From NCBI GenBank assembly GCA_030065815.1, contig JASJCU010000029.1:1-47604 (forward strand): DNA of 47,604 bases, given 5' to 3'. Below are positions 1-7,636 of this stretch, piece after piece. How positions within the stretch are numbered: position 1 is the stretch's first letter; the number at the start of each line of letters is the position of its first letter. This stretch comes from Gammaproteobacteria bacterium. Lineage in GTDB: Bacteria; Pseudomonadota; Gammaproteobacteria; Chromatiales; Chromatiaceae. Below the pieces are notes generated by a model. That model did not search any database, had not been told where the DNA came from, and saw only the letters and a list, made by a program, of their open reading frames with translations. A program made the translations under genes and the position numbers.

Positions 1-85
1 CACCCACGCGCTGCTGCAAGGCGCGTTCGCGTGCGAATAGTCGACCTATTCGGAGCGGATGCAACGCCGCAGCAGCGCGTGGGTG
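1..85. repeat. Long stem-loop repeat unit (perfect 17-bp arms)
   Basis: Bases 1-17 are perfectly complementary to 69-85 (arms begin CACCCACGCG and end CGCGTGGGTG). A second, inner hairpin has arms 34-40 and 46-52 (CGAATAG / CTATTCG) around a 5-nt loop. No gene is visible here. The unit lies directly before a second inverted repeat and a truncated transporter gene, so it may be part of a small mobile or REP-like element. It may extend to the left of the window. I cannot name a family. Confidence 0.6.
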
Positions 86-98
86 GCGTTCCCTTCGG

Positions 99-195
99 GC
101 GCTGCCTCAATGACTTACGGCGGTGTTACGCTTACTCGCGTTAGCGTCGGCTAGCACTCGATCGCGTGCCGTGCCGTCAGTCATTGAGGCAGCGC
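99..195. repeat. 97-bp element bounded by inverted repeats (MITE-like?)
   Basis: Bases 99-115 (GCGCTGCCTCAATGACT) are perfectly complementary to 179-195. After one mismatch the pairing continues for five more bases (ACGGC / GCCGT). The interior is non-coding. The right end lies a few bases before the point where recognisable DMT-transporter coding sequence begins, which fits an insertion that destroyed the upstream part of that gene. No transposase is present, so this would be a non-autonomous element or the end of a larger one extending left of the window. Confidence 0.5.
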
Positions 196-198
196 TGA

Positions 199-420
199 GT
201 GACACGTTATTTGTGGAACAGGACACTAGCCTATCTTTTCTGGAATCGCGGTGTGGCCATGCTCGGTGCCAATACCGCCGGGCATTTCGCCCACCTGATG
301 CCGGTGTTCGGGTCGCTGATGGCGGTCGCGTTTCTCGGTGAGGACTTCGGCCCGCACCACGCCATCGGTGCGGCCCTGGTGGCCGGCGGTATCGCGCTGC
401 TCGCTTGGCGCCGGTCTTGA
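199..420 (+). pseudogene. DMT/EamA-family transporter, C-terminal remnant
   Basis: The reading frame from about 226 encodes LAYLFWNRGVAMLGANTAGH followed by HLMPVFGSLMAVAFLGE and a last hydrophobic helix. This is the typical end of EamA/DMT drug-metabolite exporters (last two membrane helices of ten). Only about 65 residues of an expected 280-300 remain. The nominal GTG at 199 lies just outside an inverted repeat, and the residues before LAYLFWNRG do not look like the family, so the 5' part has been replaced or lost. It is most likely non-functional. The left part of the gene could lie beyond the window start, beyond the insertion. Confidence 0.7.
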
Positions 421-436
421 GAGCTTGGGGGAGCCC

Positions 437-1315
437 ATGGCGCATGAGGTGTTCATCAGCTACCGACGCGCGGACACGTCCGGCCACGCCGGGCGCATAG
501 GCGACGATCTGGACCGTCTGTTCGGCCGACCGGTCGCCTTTCGCGACGTCGACTCGATCGCTGCCGGGAGCGATTTCGTCGACGCCTTGGAAGGTGCGAT
601 CGCCGCCGCGCGCGTCTGCATCGTGTTGATCGGCGACACCTGGCTGACCGAGACGCAGGCCGACGGCACGCCACGCCTGGCCGATGCCGACGACCACGTA
701 CGGCGCGAGATCGAGCTGGCGTTGAGCGACGAGGCACTGCGCGTCGTGCCGGTCCTGGTCGAGGGTGCGCGCATGCCGGCCGCCGCCGACCTGCCGGCGC
801 CGTTGCAGCGGCTGGCGCGCCTGCACGCGGTCGAGCTGTCGGAGAGTCGTTGGGACTTCGACCTACGCCGGCTCGCCGACGTGTTGCGCGCTGCCGGTGT
901 CGCGATGCCGGCGACGACGCGACGGCCGCGCTGGCTGTGGCCGCTGCTGGCGACGTTGCTCGCGGCACTGGTCGCGGTCGTCGCGATCTGCTGCTGGCGG
1001 ACCGCGCCGACGGCCGATGACTTTGCCGGCCTGTGGTACCTGCCGAACGGCAGCTACTGGAGTGTGCGCGAGCAGGGCAGTGGCCTGTGGATCGAGGAGA
1101 CCCACTACGACTCACGCCAGGTCTGGAAGCGCGGTGAAGCCGCCGTCGATGGCGTCGAGCTGCAGGTGGCGCTGGCGCTGGTGTTCGAGCAGCGGCCGTT
1201 CCGTTACCTGCACCGCCTGCGCCTGTCCGCTGACCGCCAGTCGCTGATCGGCGAGGTACGCCGCTCGGACCGCGATGCCGTGCAGTCGGTCGTGCTCACG
1301 CGCATGCCGCAATGA
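437..1315 (+). CDS. TIR-domain protein with one membrane segment
   Basis: A 292-aa protein. I chose the ATG at 437 because a strong GGGGGAG ribosome site lies just before it and the conserved TIR start (EVFISYRRADT) follows at once. Residues 3-150 form a TIR_2-type domain: SYRR.D near residue 8, a FRDVDSIAAG.DF BB-loop region at 35-47, IVLIGDTWL at 62-70, and HVRREIELAL at 87-96, where Glu91 is the candidate catalytic glutamate of NAD-cleaving TIR domains. Residues about 166-187 form a single membrane helix. The remaining 100 residues are beta-rich and unfamiliar, and would lie outside the cytoplasm if the TIR domain is inside. TIR proteins of this type can be NADases or signalling scaffolds. 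No defence genes or other partner are adjacent, so its role stays open. Confidence 0.8.
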   Translation: MAHEVFISYRRADTSGHAGRIGDDLDRLFGRPVAFRDVDSIAAGSDFVDALEGAIAAARVCIVLIGDTWLTETQADGTPRLADADDHVRREIELALSDEALRVVPVLVEGARMPAAADLPAPLQRLARLHAVELSESRWDFDLRRLADVLRAAGVAMPATTRRPRWLWPLLATLLAALVAVVAICCWRTAPTADDFAGLWYLPNGSYWSVREQGSGLWIEETHYDSRQVWKRGEAAVDGVELQVALALVFEQRPFRYLHRLRLSADRQSLIGEVRRSDRDAVQSVVLTRMPQ

Positions 1316-1318
1316 AGA

Positions 1319-1337
1319 CGGCGGCCGCTGGCCGCCG
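1319..1337. terminator. GC-rich hairpin between convergent genes
   Basis: A perfect 8-bp stem CGGCGGCC / GGCCGCCG closes a 3-nt loop between the convergent TIR gene and the TPR gene. No T-tract follows on either strand, so it is only a weak candidate for a bidirectional terminator. Confidence 0.35.
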
Positions 1338-1359
1338 CGCTGACGGCCCGCGCGATCGG

Positions 1360-1806
1360 TCAGGGATGCGCGGCCCCCTGGGCGGGAGCGCGGCTGTCGA
1401 TCCAGTCGATGATGTCGTCGACATCGGCGTCGCCGCCGCGTGACTTGGCCTCGACGAAGGCCGCGCGGGCCGGGCCGAGCTGGCCCATGTGCAGGTAGGC
1501 CATGCCCATGCCGACGAACGAACGCGTTCCGGAATCGCCGAGCGAGATCGCGGTCTGGAAGCTCTTGACCGCATCCGAGTAGCGCTGGTCGAGCAGCTGC
1601 ATGCCGCCGAGATGGGCAAACGCCTCGTAGGAATCGGGCTGCGCCTCGGTCAGGTCCTGGTAGATCTCCATCGCCCCTTTGATGTCGCCGGCGGCGGCCT
1701 TCTGCTGGCCCTCGGCCAGCGTGCCCGCGGCATGCGCGATCGCGACATTGGCCGCGATCAGTGCGACCGCCAGCGCCACACCCAGCAGAACGATCAAACG
1801 TTGCAT
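1360..1806 (-). CDS. Small secreted or membrane-anchored TPR protein
   Basis: A 148-aa protein. I start at 1806 because a GAGGTGA ribosome site precedes that ATG and it opens a classic signal sequence (MQRLIVLLGVALAVALIAAN). Residues about 28-130 contain two to three tetratricopeptide-like helix pairs (LAEGQQKAAAGDIKGAMEIY, then AHLGGMQLLDQRYSDAVKSF, then GMGMAYLHMGQLGPARAAF). The gene lies 67 bp downstream of the octaheme cytochrome gene on the same strand and is probably co-transcribed with it, so a periplasmic scaffold or assembly partner for that cytochrome is a reasonable guess. This is inference from position only. The signal sequence has no lipobox cysteine. Confidence 0.75.
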   Translation of the reverse strand: MQRLIVLLGVALAVALIAANVAIAHAAGTLAEGQQKAAAGDIKGAMEIYQDLTEAQPDSYEAFAHLGGMQLLDQRYSDAVKSFQTAISLGDSGTRSFVGMGMAYLHMGQLGPARAAFVEAKSRGGDADVDDIIDWIDSRAPAQGAAHP

Positions 1807-1873
1807 AAGCTCACCTCGAAAAAAAATGGCGTACCCGGTCGCCCGGGTACGCCCCATCGCCAGTGAAGTCAGA

Positions 1874-3364
1874 TTACTTCAATGCGCCCTTGCCGTAGCG
1901 CTCTTCGAAGCCCTTGCGGACCTTGTCGATCTGATCCTTGCTCATGCCTTCGAAGTACCAGGCATGACCCTCGATCGGCTTAAAGTACTTGTCGAGCATG
2001 GCCTGGGCGAACTTGTCGTTGCCGTCCTTCTTGATCGCGGCCTCCTTCAGCTCCGGGATCCACTTCTGGTAGGTGTGCTTGGCGACATCGTAGATGCCGT
2101 GCCACCACGTGTAGTCCGGGCCGTTCATCGATGCACCGTGACGTGCACGACGACCCTCGTGGTGCCAGATCTCCCACCAGGTCCACTCGATCTTGTCGTC
2201 GAACGGCGCCGGCGTGATGTAGCCGGCCTTCTTCAGCTCACCCATGACAGCGGCGATCGGCTTCGCGAACTTGTCGTTGTAGAGCTCGACGACGCCGTCG
2301 AACTGCTTGTAGTGGCCGTCGATGACGCCTTCGCTATGGCACGCGGCGCACACCTCGGCCATCTTCTCGCGGCGGTCCTTCCAGGTCAGCACCTCGACGA
2401 CCTTCGAGCCCTTGGCCTTGTCGCCGACCTTCGGGATCGGCGAGCCTTCCTTGACGTCGAACTCGTCGCCATTCTCGAGCTTGACCAGGTTGATCTTCTG
2501 CGAGATCGGCGGCCGCAATGTCCACGAGATGCGCTCGCCGACGTTGTGCGTCTTCGGCTGGTCGCCGCCGCGGCTCATGTGGCAGGTCGCGCAGGTCGGT
2601 GCCGCGGTGTAGTCGACACCGGCGACCCACTTGTCCGACTCGAGGTTCATCTCGTCGACCTTGGCGCGGTAGATGATGCCGTGCTTCGACTCGTTGTAGA
2701 CCTCGATCTGCGGGTGGTCGGGACCGACGTGGCACTTGCCGCAGGTGTCCGGCGTACGGGCCTGGGCCTTCGAGAAGCGGTGACGACCATGGCATGCGGT
2801 ACATGAACCGGCCGAGCCGTCCGGATTGATGCGGCCGATACCCGTATTCGGCCAGGTGCCGGGGGTCGGCTTGCCATCCTTGCCGATCTCGACGACCGAA
2901 CCGTGGCACTGTTTACAACCGGCGTTGACGGCCGCCGGGCCACCGACCACTTCGCCGAGCAGGTTGTCGAGCGAGGCCAGGATCTGGCCACCCTTCGAGT
3001 GGTGCGACCCGTCCATCTCCTCGTACTCGGTCTGGTGACAGCGCGAGCAGTCCTTCGGCGTCACGATCACCGAGATCAGCTGCTTCTTGTGCATCCAGCC
3101 GTCTTTGTCGCCCTTCTCGGCCTTGTGGCAGTCGAGACAGTTGACGCCGGCCTGGCCGTGCGCACTGTGGTTCCACTCGAGCGTCATGCCCGGGTTTTCT
3201 GTCATGTGGCATTCCACGCATTCTTCACCGGCCGGGTCGCCCCAGTCCTTGCCGATCTCACCGGCCGGGCGCGCGGCGAAGACGCTGCTCACCGCGAGCA
3301 TCAACCCGAACGCCAAGAGGTAACGGATCAGGCGGCGGTTGGCCGTGAATACAATTTGGCTCAT
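1874..3364 (-). CDS. Octaheme cytochrome c, hydroxylamine oxidoreductase (HAO) family
   Basis: A 496-aa periplasmic protein with a Sec signal (residues 1-30, cleavage near VFA-AR). It has exactly eight CxxCH haem sites: C49, C76, C106, C150, C188, C208, C258 and C339. The C-terminal helical part carries the HAO-family pattern WWEIWHHEGRRARHG (396-410) and GPDYTWWHG (415-423). Members either oxidise hydroxylamine or hydrazine, or run in reverse as nitrite/hydroxylamine reductases. The direction depends on whether a tyrosine cross-links to the catalytic haem, and I cannot settle from sequence alone whether Tyr418 or another residue fills that role. A GGGAGGA ribosome site precedes the ATG. There is no NrfH/CycX-type quinol partner next to it; the neighbours are a TPR protein downstream and a divergent Crp/Fnr regulator, with an FNR-type dyad upstream. 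Confidence 0.85.
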   Translation of the reverse strand: MSQIVFTANRRLIRYLLAFGLMLAVSSVFAARPAGEIGKDWGDPAGEECVECHMTENPGMTLEWNHSAHGQAGVNCLDCHKAEKGDKDGWMHKKQLISVIVTPKDCSRCHQTEYEEMDGSHHSKGGQILASLDNLLGEVVGGPAAVNAGCKQCHGSVVEIGKDGKPTPGTWPNTGIGRINPDGSAGSCTACHGRHRFSKAQARTPDTCGKCHVGPDHPQIEVYNESKHGIIYRAKVDEMNLESDKWVAGVDYTAAPTCATCHMSRGGDQPKTHNVGERISWTLRPPISQKINLVKLENGDEFDVKEGSPIPKVGDKAKGSKVVEVLTWKDRREKMAEVCAACHSEGVIDGHYKQFDGVVELYNDKFAKPIAAVMGELKKAGYITPAPFDDKIEWTWWEIWHHEGRRARHGASMNGPDYTWWHGIYDVAKHTYQKWIPELKEAAIKKDGNDKFAQAMLDKYFKPIEGHAWYFEGMSKDQIDKVRKGFEERYGKGALK

Positions 3365-3466
3365 CGCTGATTCCTCCCGAAGGTGCGGCCGGCAGTGACA
3401 GACCGGCCGTTGTTATTGCTGTGAACACGCCCGCAACGCGCACGTGCCGCTGCAGGATCGGGACGA

Positions 3467-3510
3467 AAATTACCCAGCGCGAGCAGGGTCAAACCTTGAG
3501 GCAACTCAAG
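3467..3510 (-). promoter_or_regulatory. Candidate promoter of the HAO gene with FNR-type dyad
   Basis: Positions 3495-3510 form a perfect dyad, CTTGAG-GCAA-CTCAAG, with FNR-like geometry (TTGAG-N4-CTCAA). On the minus strand a TAATTT sequence (3472-3467) lies where a -10 box would fall if the dyad is centred near -42. This is the spacing of class-II FNR/DNR-activated promoters. The half-site TTGAG differs from the TTGAT/TTGAC consensus by one base. Confidence 0.5.
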
Positions 3511-3554
3511 AATCGAATTCGGTTCGGTCGGCATCCCCCATTTGTCCCGATGAG

Positions 3555-3603
3555 TTGACGCAGATCAAATACTTGAGTGGGGCGGGTGGATTTATATCAA
3601 TGT
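3555..3603 (+). promoter_or_regulatory. FNR/DNR-type box and -10 upstream of the Crp/Fnr gene
   Basis: TTGAC-GCAG-ATCAA (3555-3568) matches the FNR/DNR/NNR consensus TTGAT-N4-ATCAA with one substitution. It is centred at 3561.5. A TTTATA box at 3591-3596 would place transcription start near 3603, giving exactly -41.5, the class-II activator position. The simplest reading is that the adjacent Crp/Fnr protein, or another family member, activates this gene. Confidence 0.6.
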
Positions 3604-3613
3604 CATGCTTTTT

Positions 3614-3638
3614 GTCGCATTCGACAATGGAATGCGAC
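3614..3638. promoter_or_regulatory. 25-bp inverted repeat in the regulator's leader
   Basis: GTCGCATTC (3614-3622) and GAATGCGAC (3630-3638) are perfect complements around GACAATG. An overlapping 16-bp dyad, TTGTCG-CATT-CGACAA, spans 3612-3627. If transcription starts near 3603, the repeat falls at about +12 to +36 of the mRNA. It could be an operator or an RNA hairpin; there is no T-tract after it. Confidence 0.5.
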
Positions 3639-3703
3639 CCTGGACGCGGCCGATCCGCTGTGCCGGATCGCCGCTTCGCAACCGTTACGACAAGAGGTCA
3701 TCC

Positions 3704-4426
3704 ATGCACCCGACGGGGATCCCGGTCGATGCCGAAGCCATGCTGGACCAGCCGCTGTTCGACCGCCTCGACGCGGCGAGCATAGGCAAGATTGCACAGG
3801 GTGGCTGGGTCGTCGAGTTCGAGCGCGGCGCGCGCGTGCTCGGCCGCGGCGAACAGCTCGGTGGGCTCTACGTGCTGCTCGACGGGCGGCTAAAGCTGTA
3901 CATGCTGTCATGCAACGGTGACGAGCGCGTGTTGCGGGTCATGTCCAGCGGCGACAGTTTCGGCGAGGCGATCATGTTCAACGAGCTGCCCAGCCCGGTG
4001 TTCGTCGACACGCTGAGCGCGGCACGGCTGGCGTTCTTTCCGCGCGACGTGATCACCGACGCACTGATGAAGAACCCGGAGTTCACGACGTCGATGCTGC
4101 GCAGCATGAGCGTGTTGATGCGCAACCTGATCCAGGATCTAGAGACCTGCTGCCTGCAGAACGCGCTGCAGCGCACGGCGAACTACCTGCTGCGCGAGGC
4201 GCGCAACAGCCCGCCGCCGCACGTCGCGCTGACCCTGCCGGCACCCAAGGCTGTGATCGCGAGCACCCTCAACCTGTCCGCCGAGACCTTCTCGCGCGAA
4301 CTCCATCGGCTCAAGGATCACGGCGTCATCGAAATCAACCGCCGCGTCATCTACCTGCGCGACAAGGCGGCGCTGGTCGCGCTGGCCGAGGGATCGCAAT
4401 TCGCGGTCGCGGCGGCGCAGCACTGA
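3704..4426 (+). CDS. Crp/Fnr-family transcription regulator (DNR/NNR-like)
   Basis: A 240-aa protein. I start at the ATG at 3704, which has an AGAGGT ribosome site. Residues about 18-130 form the cyclic-nucleotide-type effector domain (LGGLYVLLDGRLKLYM, then GDSFGEAIMFNE), followed by a long dimerisation helix and a winged helix-turn-helix at 160-220. The recognition helix reads SAETFSRELHRL, with E194, S197 and R198 in the E..SR arrangement FNR uses to read TTGA half-sites. This agrees with the TTGA/TCAA dyads upstream. FNR's N-terminal cysteine cluster is missing, so it is not an Fe-S oxygen sensor; a haem- or NO-responding DNR/NNR-type role is more likely. It is divergent from the HAO gene, its most likely target, and convergent with queG. 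Confidence 0.85.
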   Translation: MHPTGIPVDAEAMLDQPLFDRLDAASIGKIAQGGWVVEFERGARVLGRGEQLGGLYVLLDGRLKLYMLSCNGDERVLRVMSSGDSFGEAIMFNELPSPVFVDTLSAARLAFFPRDVITDALMKNPEFTTSMLRSMSVLMRNLIQDLETCCLQNALQRTANYLLREARNSPPPHVALTLPAPKAVIASTLNLSAETFSRELHRLKDHGVIEINRRVIYLRDKAALVALAEGSQFAVAAAQH

Positions 4427-4466
4427 TCGCCGGCATCGGCGCCGACGCGCTCGCGACACGCCGCTG

Positions 4467-5531
4467 CTAGGCGTCGCGCTGGCGCGCCAGCGCCCAGTCG
4501 ATGTGTTCGCGCAGCAGCGCGTCGGCGTCGCCGCGACGCGCCCCGAGTGCAGCGACGATGGCGGCGTCGCGCGGACAGTTGCCGAGCGCGACGGCGAGGT
4601 TGCGCAGCCAGCGCCGGTAACCGATGCGGCGAATCGCCGAGCCCTCGGTACGGCTCAGGAAATCGGCCTCGGACCACGCAAACAGATCGAGCAGCGTCGC
4701 GCTGTCGAGACCGTGGCGCGGCGCGAAGTCGGTCTCGGCGCTGGGGGTCGCGAAGCGGTTCCACGGACAGACCTGCTGGCAGTCGTCGCAGCCGAAGATG
4801 CGGTTGCCGATCGACGCACGCAGGGGCTCCGGGATGCTGTCCTTGAGTTCGATGGTCAGGTACGAGATGCAGCGCCGGGCGTCGACCTGGTAGGGCGCGA
4901 CGATCGCTTGCGTCGGGCAGCAGTCGATGCAGGCCTGGCAATCGCCGCAGTGGTCGCTGACCGGCGCGTCGACCGGCAGCGGCAGGTCGGTGTACAGCTC
5001 GCCGAGGAAAAACCACGACCCGGCATCGCGGTCGAGCAGGTTCGAGTGCTTGCCGATCCAACCCAGCCCGGCCCTCGCGGCCAGCGCCTTCTCCATGACC
5101 GGTGCCGAATCGACGAACGCGCGGTAGCCGAATGGCCCGACCGCGGCGGTGATGCGCTCGGCGAGTCGCTGCAGCCGGCGCCGCAGCACCTTGTGGTAGT
5201 CGCGGCCGAGCGCGTAGCGCGACACGAATGCGCGCGCCGGGTCGTCGAGGATCGCCGCGGCGTCGGGCTCGTCGGGCAGGTAGTCCATGCGCACCGAGAT
5301 CACGCGCAGCGTGCCCGGTACCAGTTCGTCAGGGCGCGTGCGCTTGCTGCCGTGCGCGTGCATGTAGTCCATGTCACCGTGGAAGCCGCGCGCCAGCCAC
5401 GCCGCGAGGTGCTGTTCCGCGTCGCTGAGGTCGGTGTCGGCGATGCCGACGCGCTGGAACCCCAGCGCCTTGCCCCAACGTTTGATACGTCGCGCGAGCG
5501 TGGTGTAATCGGGAGTCGATCGGTGCGCCAT
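4467..5531 (-). CDS. queG: Epoxyqueuosine reductase QueG
   Basis: A 354-aa protein, the usual length. It reduces epoxyqueuosine to queuosine in tRNA wobble positions using cobalamin and two [4Fe-4S] clusters. The two ferredoxin-like cysteine groups are visible: HCGDCQACIDCCPTQAI, then FGCDDCQQVCPWN. Other family marks are DSAPVMEKALAARAGLGWIG and the YGRDYH-like stretch YALGRDYHKVLRRRL. A HEAT-like C-terminal tail (WLRNLAVALGN) completes it. I use the ATG at 5531, since the open frame upstream of it is just GC-rich read-through. It is divergent from nnr with only 32 bp between start codons, as in E. coli where queG neighbours nnr. Confidence 0.93.
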   Translation of the reverse strand: MAHRSTPDYTTLARRIKRWGKALGFQRVGIADTDLSDAEQHLAAWLARGFHGDMDYMHAHGSKRTRPDELVPGTLRVISVRMDYLPDEPDAAAILDDPARAFVSRYALGRDYHKVLRRRLQRLAERITAAVGPFGYRAFVDSAPVMEKALAARAGLGWIGKHSNLLDRDAGSWFFLGELYTDLPLPVDAPVSDHCGDCQACIDCCPTQAIVAPYQVDARRCISYLTIELKDSIPEPLRASIGNRIFGCDDCQQVCPWNRFATPSAETDFAPRHGLDSATLLDLFAWSEADFLSRTEGSAIRRIGYRRWLRNLAVALGNCPRDAAIVAALGARRGDADALLREHIDWALARQRDA

Positions 5532-5563
5532 CACCGACAACCTTAAACCCGGACCGACGTGAA

Positions 5564-7072
5564 ATGAATCCGCCGTACCGCGCGCTCCCCGACAGCGACG
5601 ACCTGCCGCACGCCCTGTACACGGCCGCGCAGGTGCGCGAGTTCGACCGCGTCGCGATCGAGCGGTTCGGGATCCCGGGAATCGAGCTGATGGAGCGCGC
5701 CGGGCAGGCGGCGTTCGACGAACTGCGTCGACGCTGGCCGGACGCCCGCCGGATCGCGCTGCTCGTGGGTACCGGCAACAACGGCGGCGACGGTTTCGTC
5801 GTCGCCCGCCTGGCGCGTGACGCCGGGCTCGATGTCGACGTGCTGCAGCTCGGCGATCGCGAGCGGCTGGCCGGCGACGCGCGCGAAAACGCCGAGCGCT
5901 GGGCCCGCGCCGGCGGCGCCTGGCGCGCATTCGATGGCGTGCCCGCGGACGCCGCGGTGCTGGTCGATGCGATGCTCGGCACCGGGCTCGAGCGCGACGT
6001 CGGCGGCGCGTGGGCGGACGCCATCACGGCAATCAACGGCAGCGGCCGACCGTGCCTGGCGATCGATGTCCCGTCGGGCCTGCATGCCGACAGCGGGGCG
6101 ATCATGGGCAGCGCGGTGCGCGCCGCGGCGACGGTCAGTTTCATCGGCCTGAAGCAGGGCCTGTTCACGGCCGCCGGCCCGGACTGCGCCGGCGACGTCG
6201 TGTTCGACGGCCTCGGCGTGCCCGCCCAGGTGTACGCCAGCAGCGTGCCGGCGGCGCGACGGGTCGACTGGCGCAGGCAGGCGGCGCTGCTCGCGCCGCG
6301 TCGCCGTGACGGTCACAAGGGGCACTACGGCCACGTGCTGGTGATCGGTGGCAACCACGGCATGGGCGGCGCGGCACGCCTGGCCGCCGAGGCGGCGCTG
6401 CGCGTCGGCAGCGGCCTGGTCAGCCTCGCGACGCGCGCCGAGCACGTGCCCGCGGTGATCGCGGCACGCCCCGAGATCATGGCGCATGCGGTCGGCGACG
6501 CCGCCGCGGCCGACCCGCTGCTGCGCCGTGCAAGCGTGATCGCGATCGGCCCGGGTCTCGGTGCCGACGACTGGGCGCACGGCCTGTGGCGCGCCGCGCT
6601 GGCCGCCGGACGCCCGTTGGTCGTCGACGCCGACGCGCTCAGACTGCTCGCCGTCGATCCGCTGCAGCGCGACGACTGGGTACTGACACCGCATCCCGGC
6701 GAGGCGGCGGCGCTGCTCGGCGTCGGCAACGCCGAGATCGCGGCGCAGCGCGTCGGCGCGGCCGAACGGCTGCAACGCCGCTACGGCGGCTGCAGCGTGC
6801 TCAAGGGGGCCGGCAGCGTCGTCGCCTGCGCCGGCCAGGCGCCATCGGCGATCTGCAGCGACGGCAATCCCGGCATGGCCAGCGGCGGTATGGGCGACGT
6901 ACTGAACGGCGTGATCGCCGGCCTGCTGGCGCAGGGCCTGGACCTGCGTGACGCCGCCGAGTGCGGCGTGTGCCTGCACGCCGCCGCCGGCGACGCCGCC
7001 GCGGCCGACGGCGAGCGTGGCCTGCTGGCCGGCGACCTGATCGCGCAGCTGCGCCGGCTCGGCAACCCGTGA
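5564..7072 (+). CDS. nnr: Bifunctional NAD(P)H-hydrate epimerase / ADP-dependent dehydratase
   Basis: A 502-aa metabolite-repair enzyme that restores damaged NAD(P)HX. The N-terminal epimerase half (about 1-225) has VGTGNNGGDGFVVARL and IDVPSGLHADSG. The C-terminal ribokinase-like dehydratase half (about 230-500) has KGHYGHVLVIGGNHGMGGAA, IGPGLG, DADALRLL, TPHPGEAAALLG and GNPGMASGGMGDVLNGVIAG. Its stop overlaps the GTG start of tsaE (GTGA), so the two genes are translationally coupled, as in many gammaproteobacteria. Confidence 0.95.
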   Translation: MNPPYRALPDSDDLPHALYTAAQVREFDRVAIERFGIPGIELMERAGQAAFDELRRRWPDARRIALLVGTGNNGGDGFVVARLARDAGLDVDVLQLGDRERLAGDARENAERWARAGGAWRAFDGVPADAAVLVDAMLGTGLERDVGGAWADAITAINGSGRPCLAIDVPSGLHADSGAIMGSAVRAAATVSFIGLKQGLFTAAGPDCAGDVVFDGLGVPAQVYASSVPAARRVDWRRQAALLAPRRRDGHKGHYGHVLVIGGNHGMGGAARLAAEAALRVGSGLVSLATRAEHVPAVIAARPEIMAHAVGDAAAADPLLRRASVIAIGPGLGADDWAHGLWRAALAAGRPLVVDADALRLLAVDPLQRDDWVLTPHPGEAAALLGVGNAEIAAQRVGAAERLQRRYGGCSVLKGAGSVVACAGQAPSAICSDGNPGMASGGMGDVLNGVIAGLLAQGLDLRDAAECGVCLHAAAGDAAAADGERGLLAGDLIAQLRRLGNP

Positions 7073-7530
7073 CCGACGCGGCGATCGAGCGCGAGTTGCG
7101 CGGCGAGGCGGCGCAGGAGGCGTTCGGCGCCATGCTCGCGGCCGCCTGCCGGCCGCCGCTGCTGGTGTTCCTCGACGGTGACCTCGGTGCCGGCAAGACC
7201 ACGCTGGTGCGCGGCCTACTGCGGGCGCTGGGCCACGCCGGTGCCGTCAAGAGCCCTACCTACACGCTGATCGAGCCGTACGACATCGACGGTCGCAGCG
7301 TCTACCACCTAGACCTGTACCGGCTGGCCGACCCCGGCGAACTCGAATACCTCGGCCTGCGCGACCTGCTGGCCGAACGGGCGCTGATCCTCGTCGAATG
7401 GCCGCGGCGCGGCGCCGGCTGGCTGCCACCTGCCGACCTGGTCGTGCACATCGACGGCAGCGGCGACCGCCGGCGGCTGCGGGTCACGGCGGGCACCACG
7501 CGTGGCGAACAGGCGCTGTCAGACCTCTAG
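7069..7530 (+). CDS. tsaE: tRNA threonylcarbamoyladenosine biosynthesis ATPase TsaE
   Basis: A 153-aa protein starting at GTG 7069, inside the nnr stop. It is the ATPase that works with TsaB/TsaD to make t6A37 in tRNAs. The P-loop GDLGAGKTTLVRGLLRALG, the SPTYTLIEPY switch, HLDLYRL and ILVEWPRRG are all in place and in order. Length matches the family. It is followed by a 106-bp AT-richer gap before the amidase gene. Confidence 0.94.
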   Translation: MTDAAIERELRGEAAQEAFGAMLAAACRPPLLVFLDGDLGAGKTTLVRGLLRALGHAGAVKSPTYTLIEPYDIDGRSVYHLDLYRLADPGELEYLGLRDLLAERALILVEWPRRGAGWLPPADLVVHIDGSGDRRRLRVTAGTTRGEQALSDL

Positions 7531-7570
7531 TAACCAACTAGAAAGATTGCATATCTCGCCGTTTTATCTG

Positions 7571-7586
7571 GGAAATCCAAATTTCC
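7571..7586. promoter_or_regulatory. GGAAAT-CCAA-ATTTCC dyad upstream of the amidase
   Basis: A perfect 6-4-6 inverted repeat in the 106-bp tsaE-amidase gap, which is clearly richer in A/T than its surroundings. It may be an operator or part of the amidase promoter. I do not see convincing -35/-10 boxes. Confidence 0.35.
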
Positions 7587-7636
7587 TGTGCTACCTTTGA
7601 GGTCATTGGCTCAGGGCCACCGGAAACTCTGAACCC

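Noticed and set aside
1-195. Integron attC site
   Set aside because: The arms have attC-like palindromic geometry, but I find no matching RYYYAAC / GTTRRRY core pair and no integrase or cassette array.
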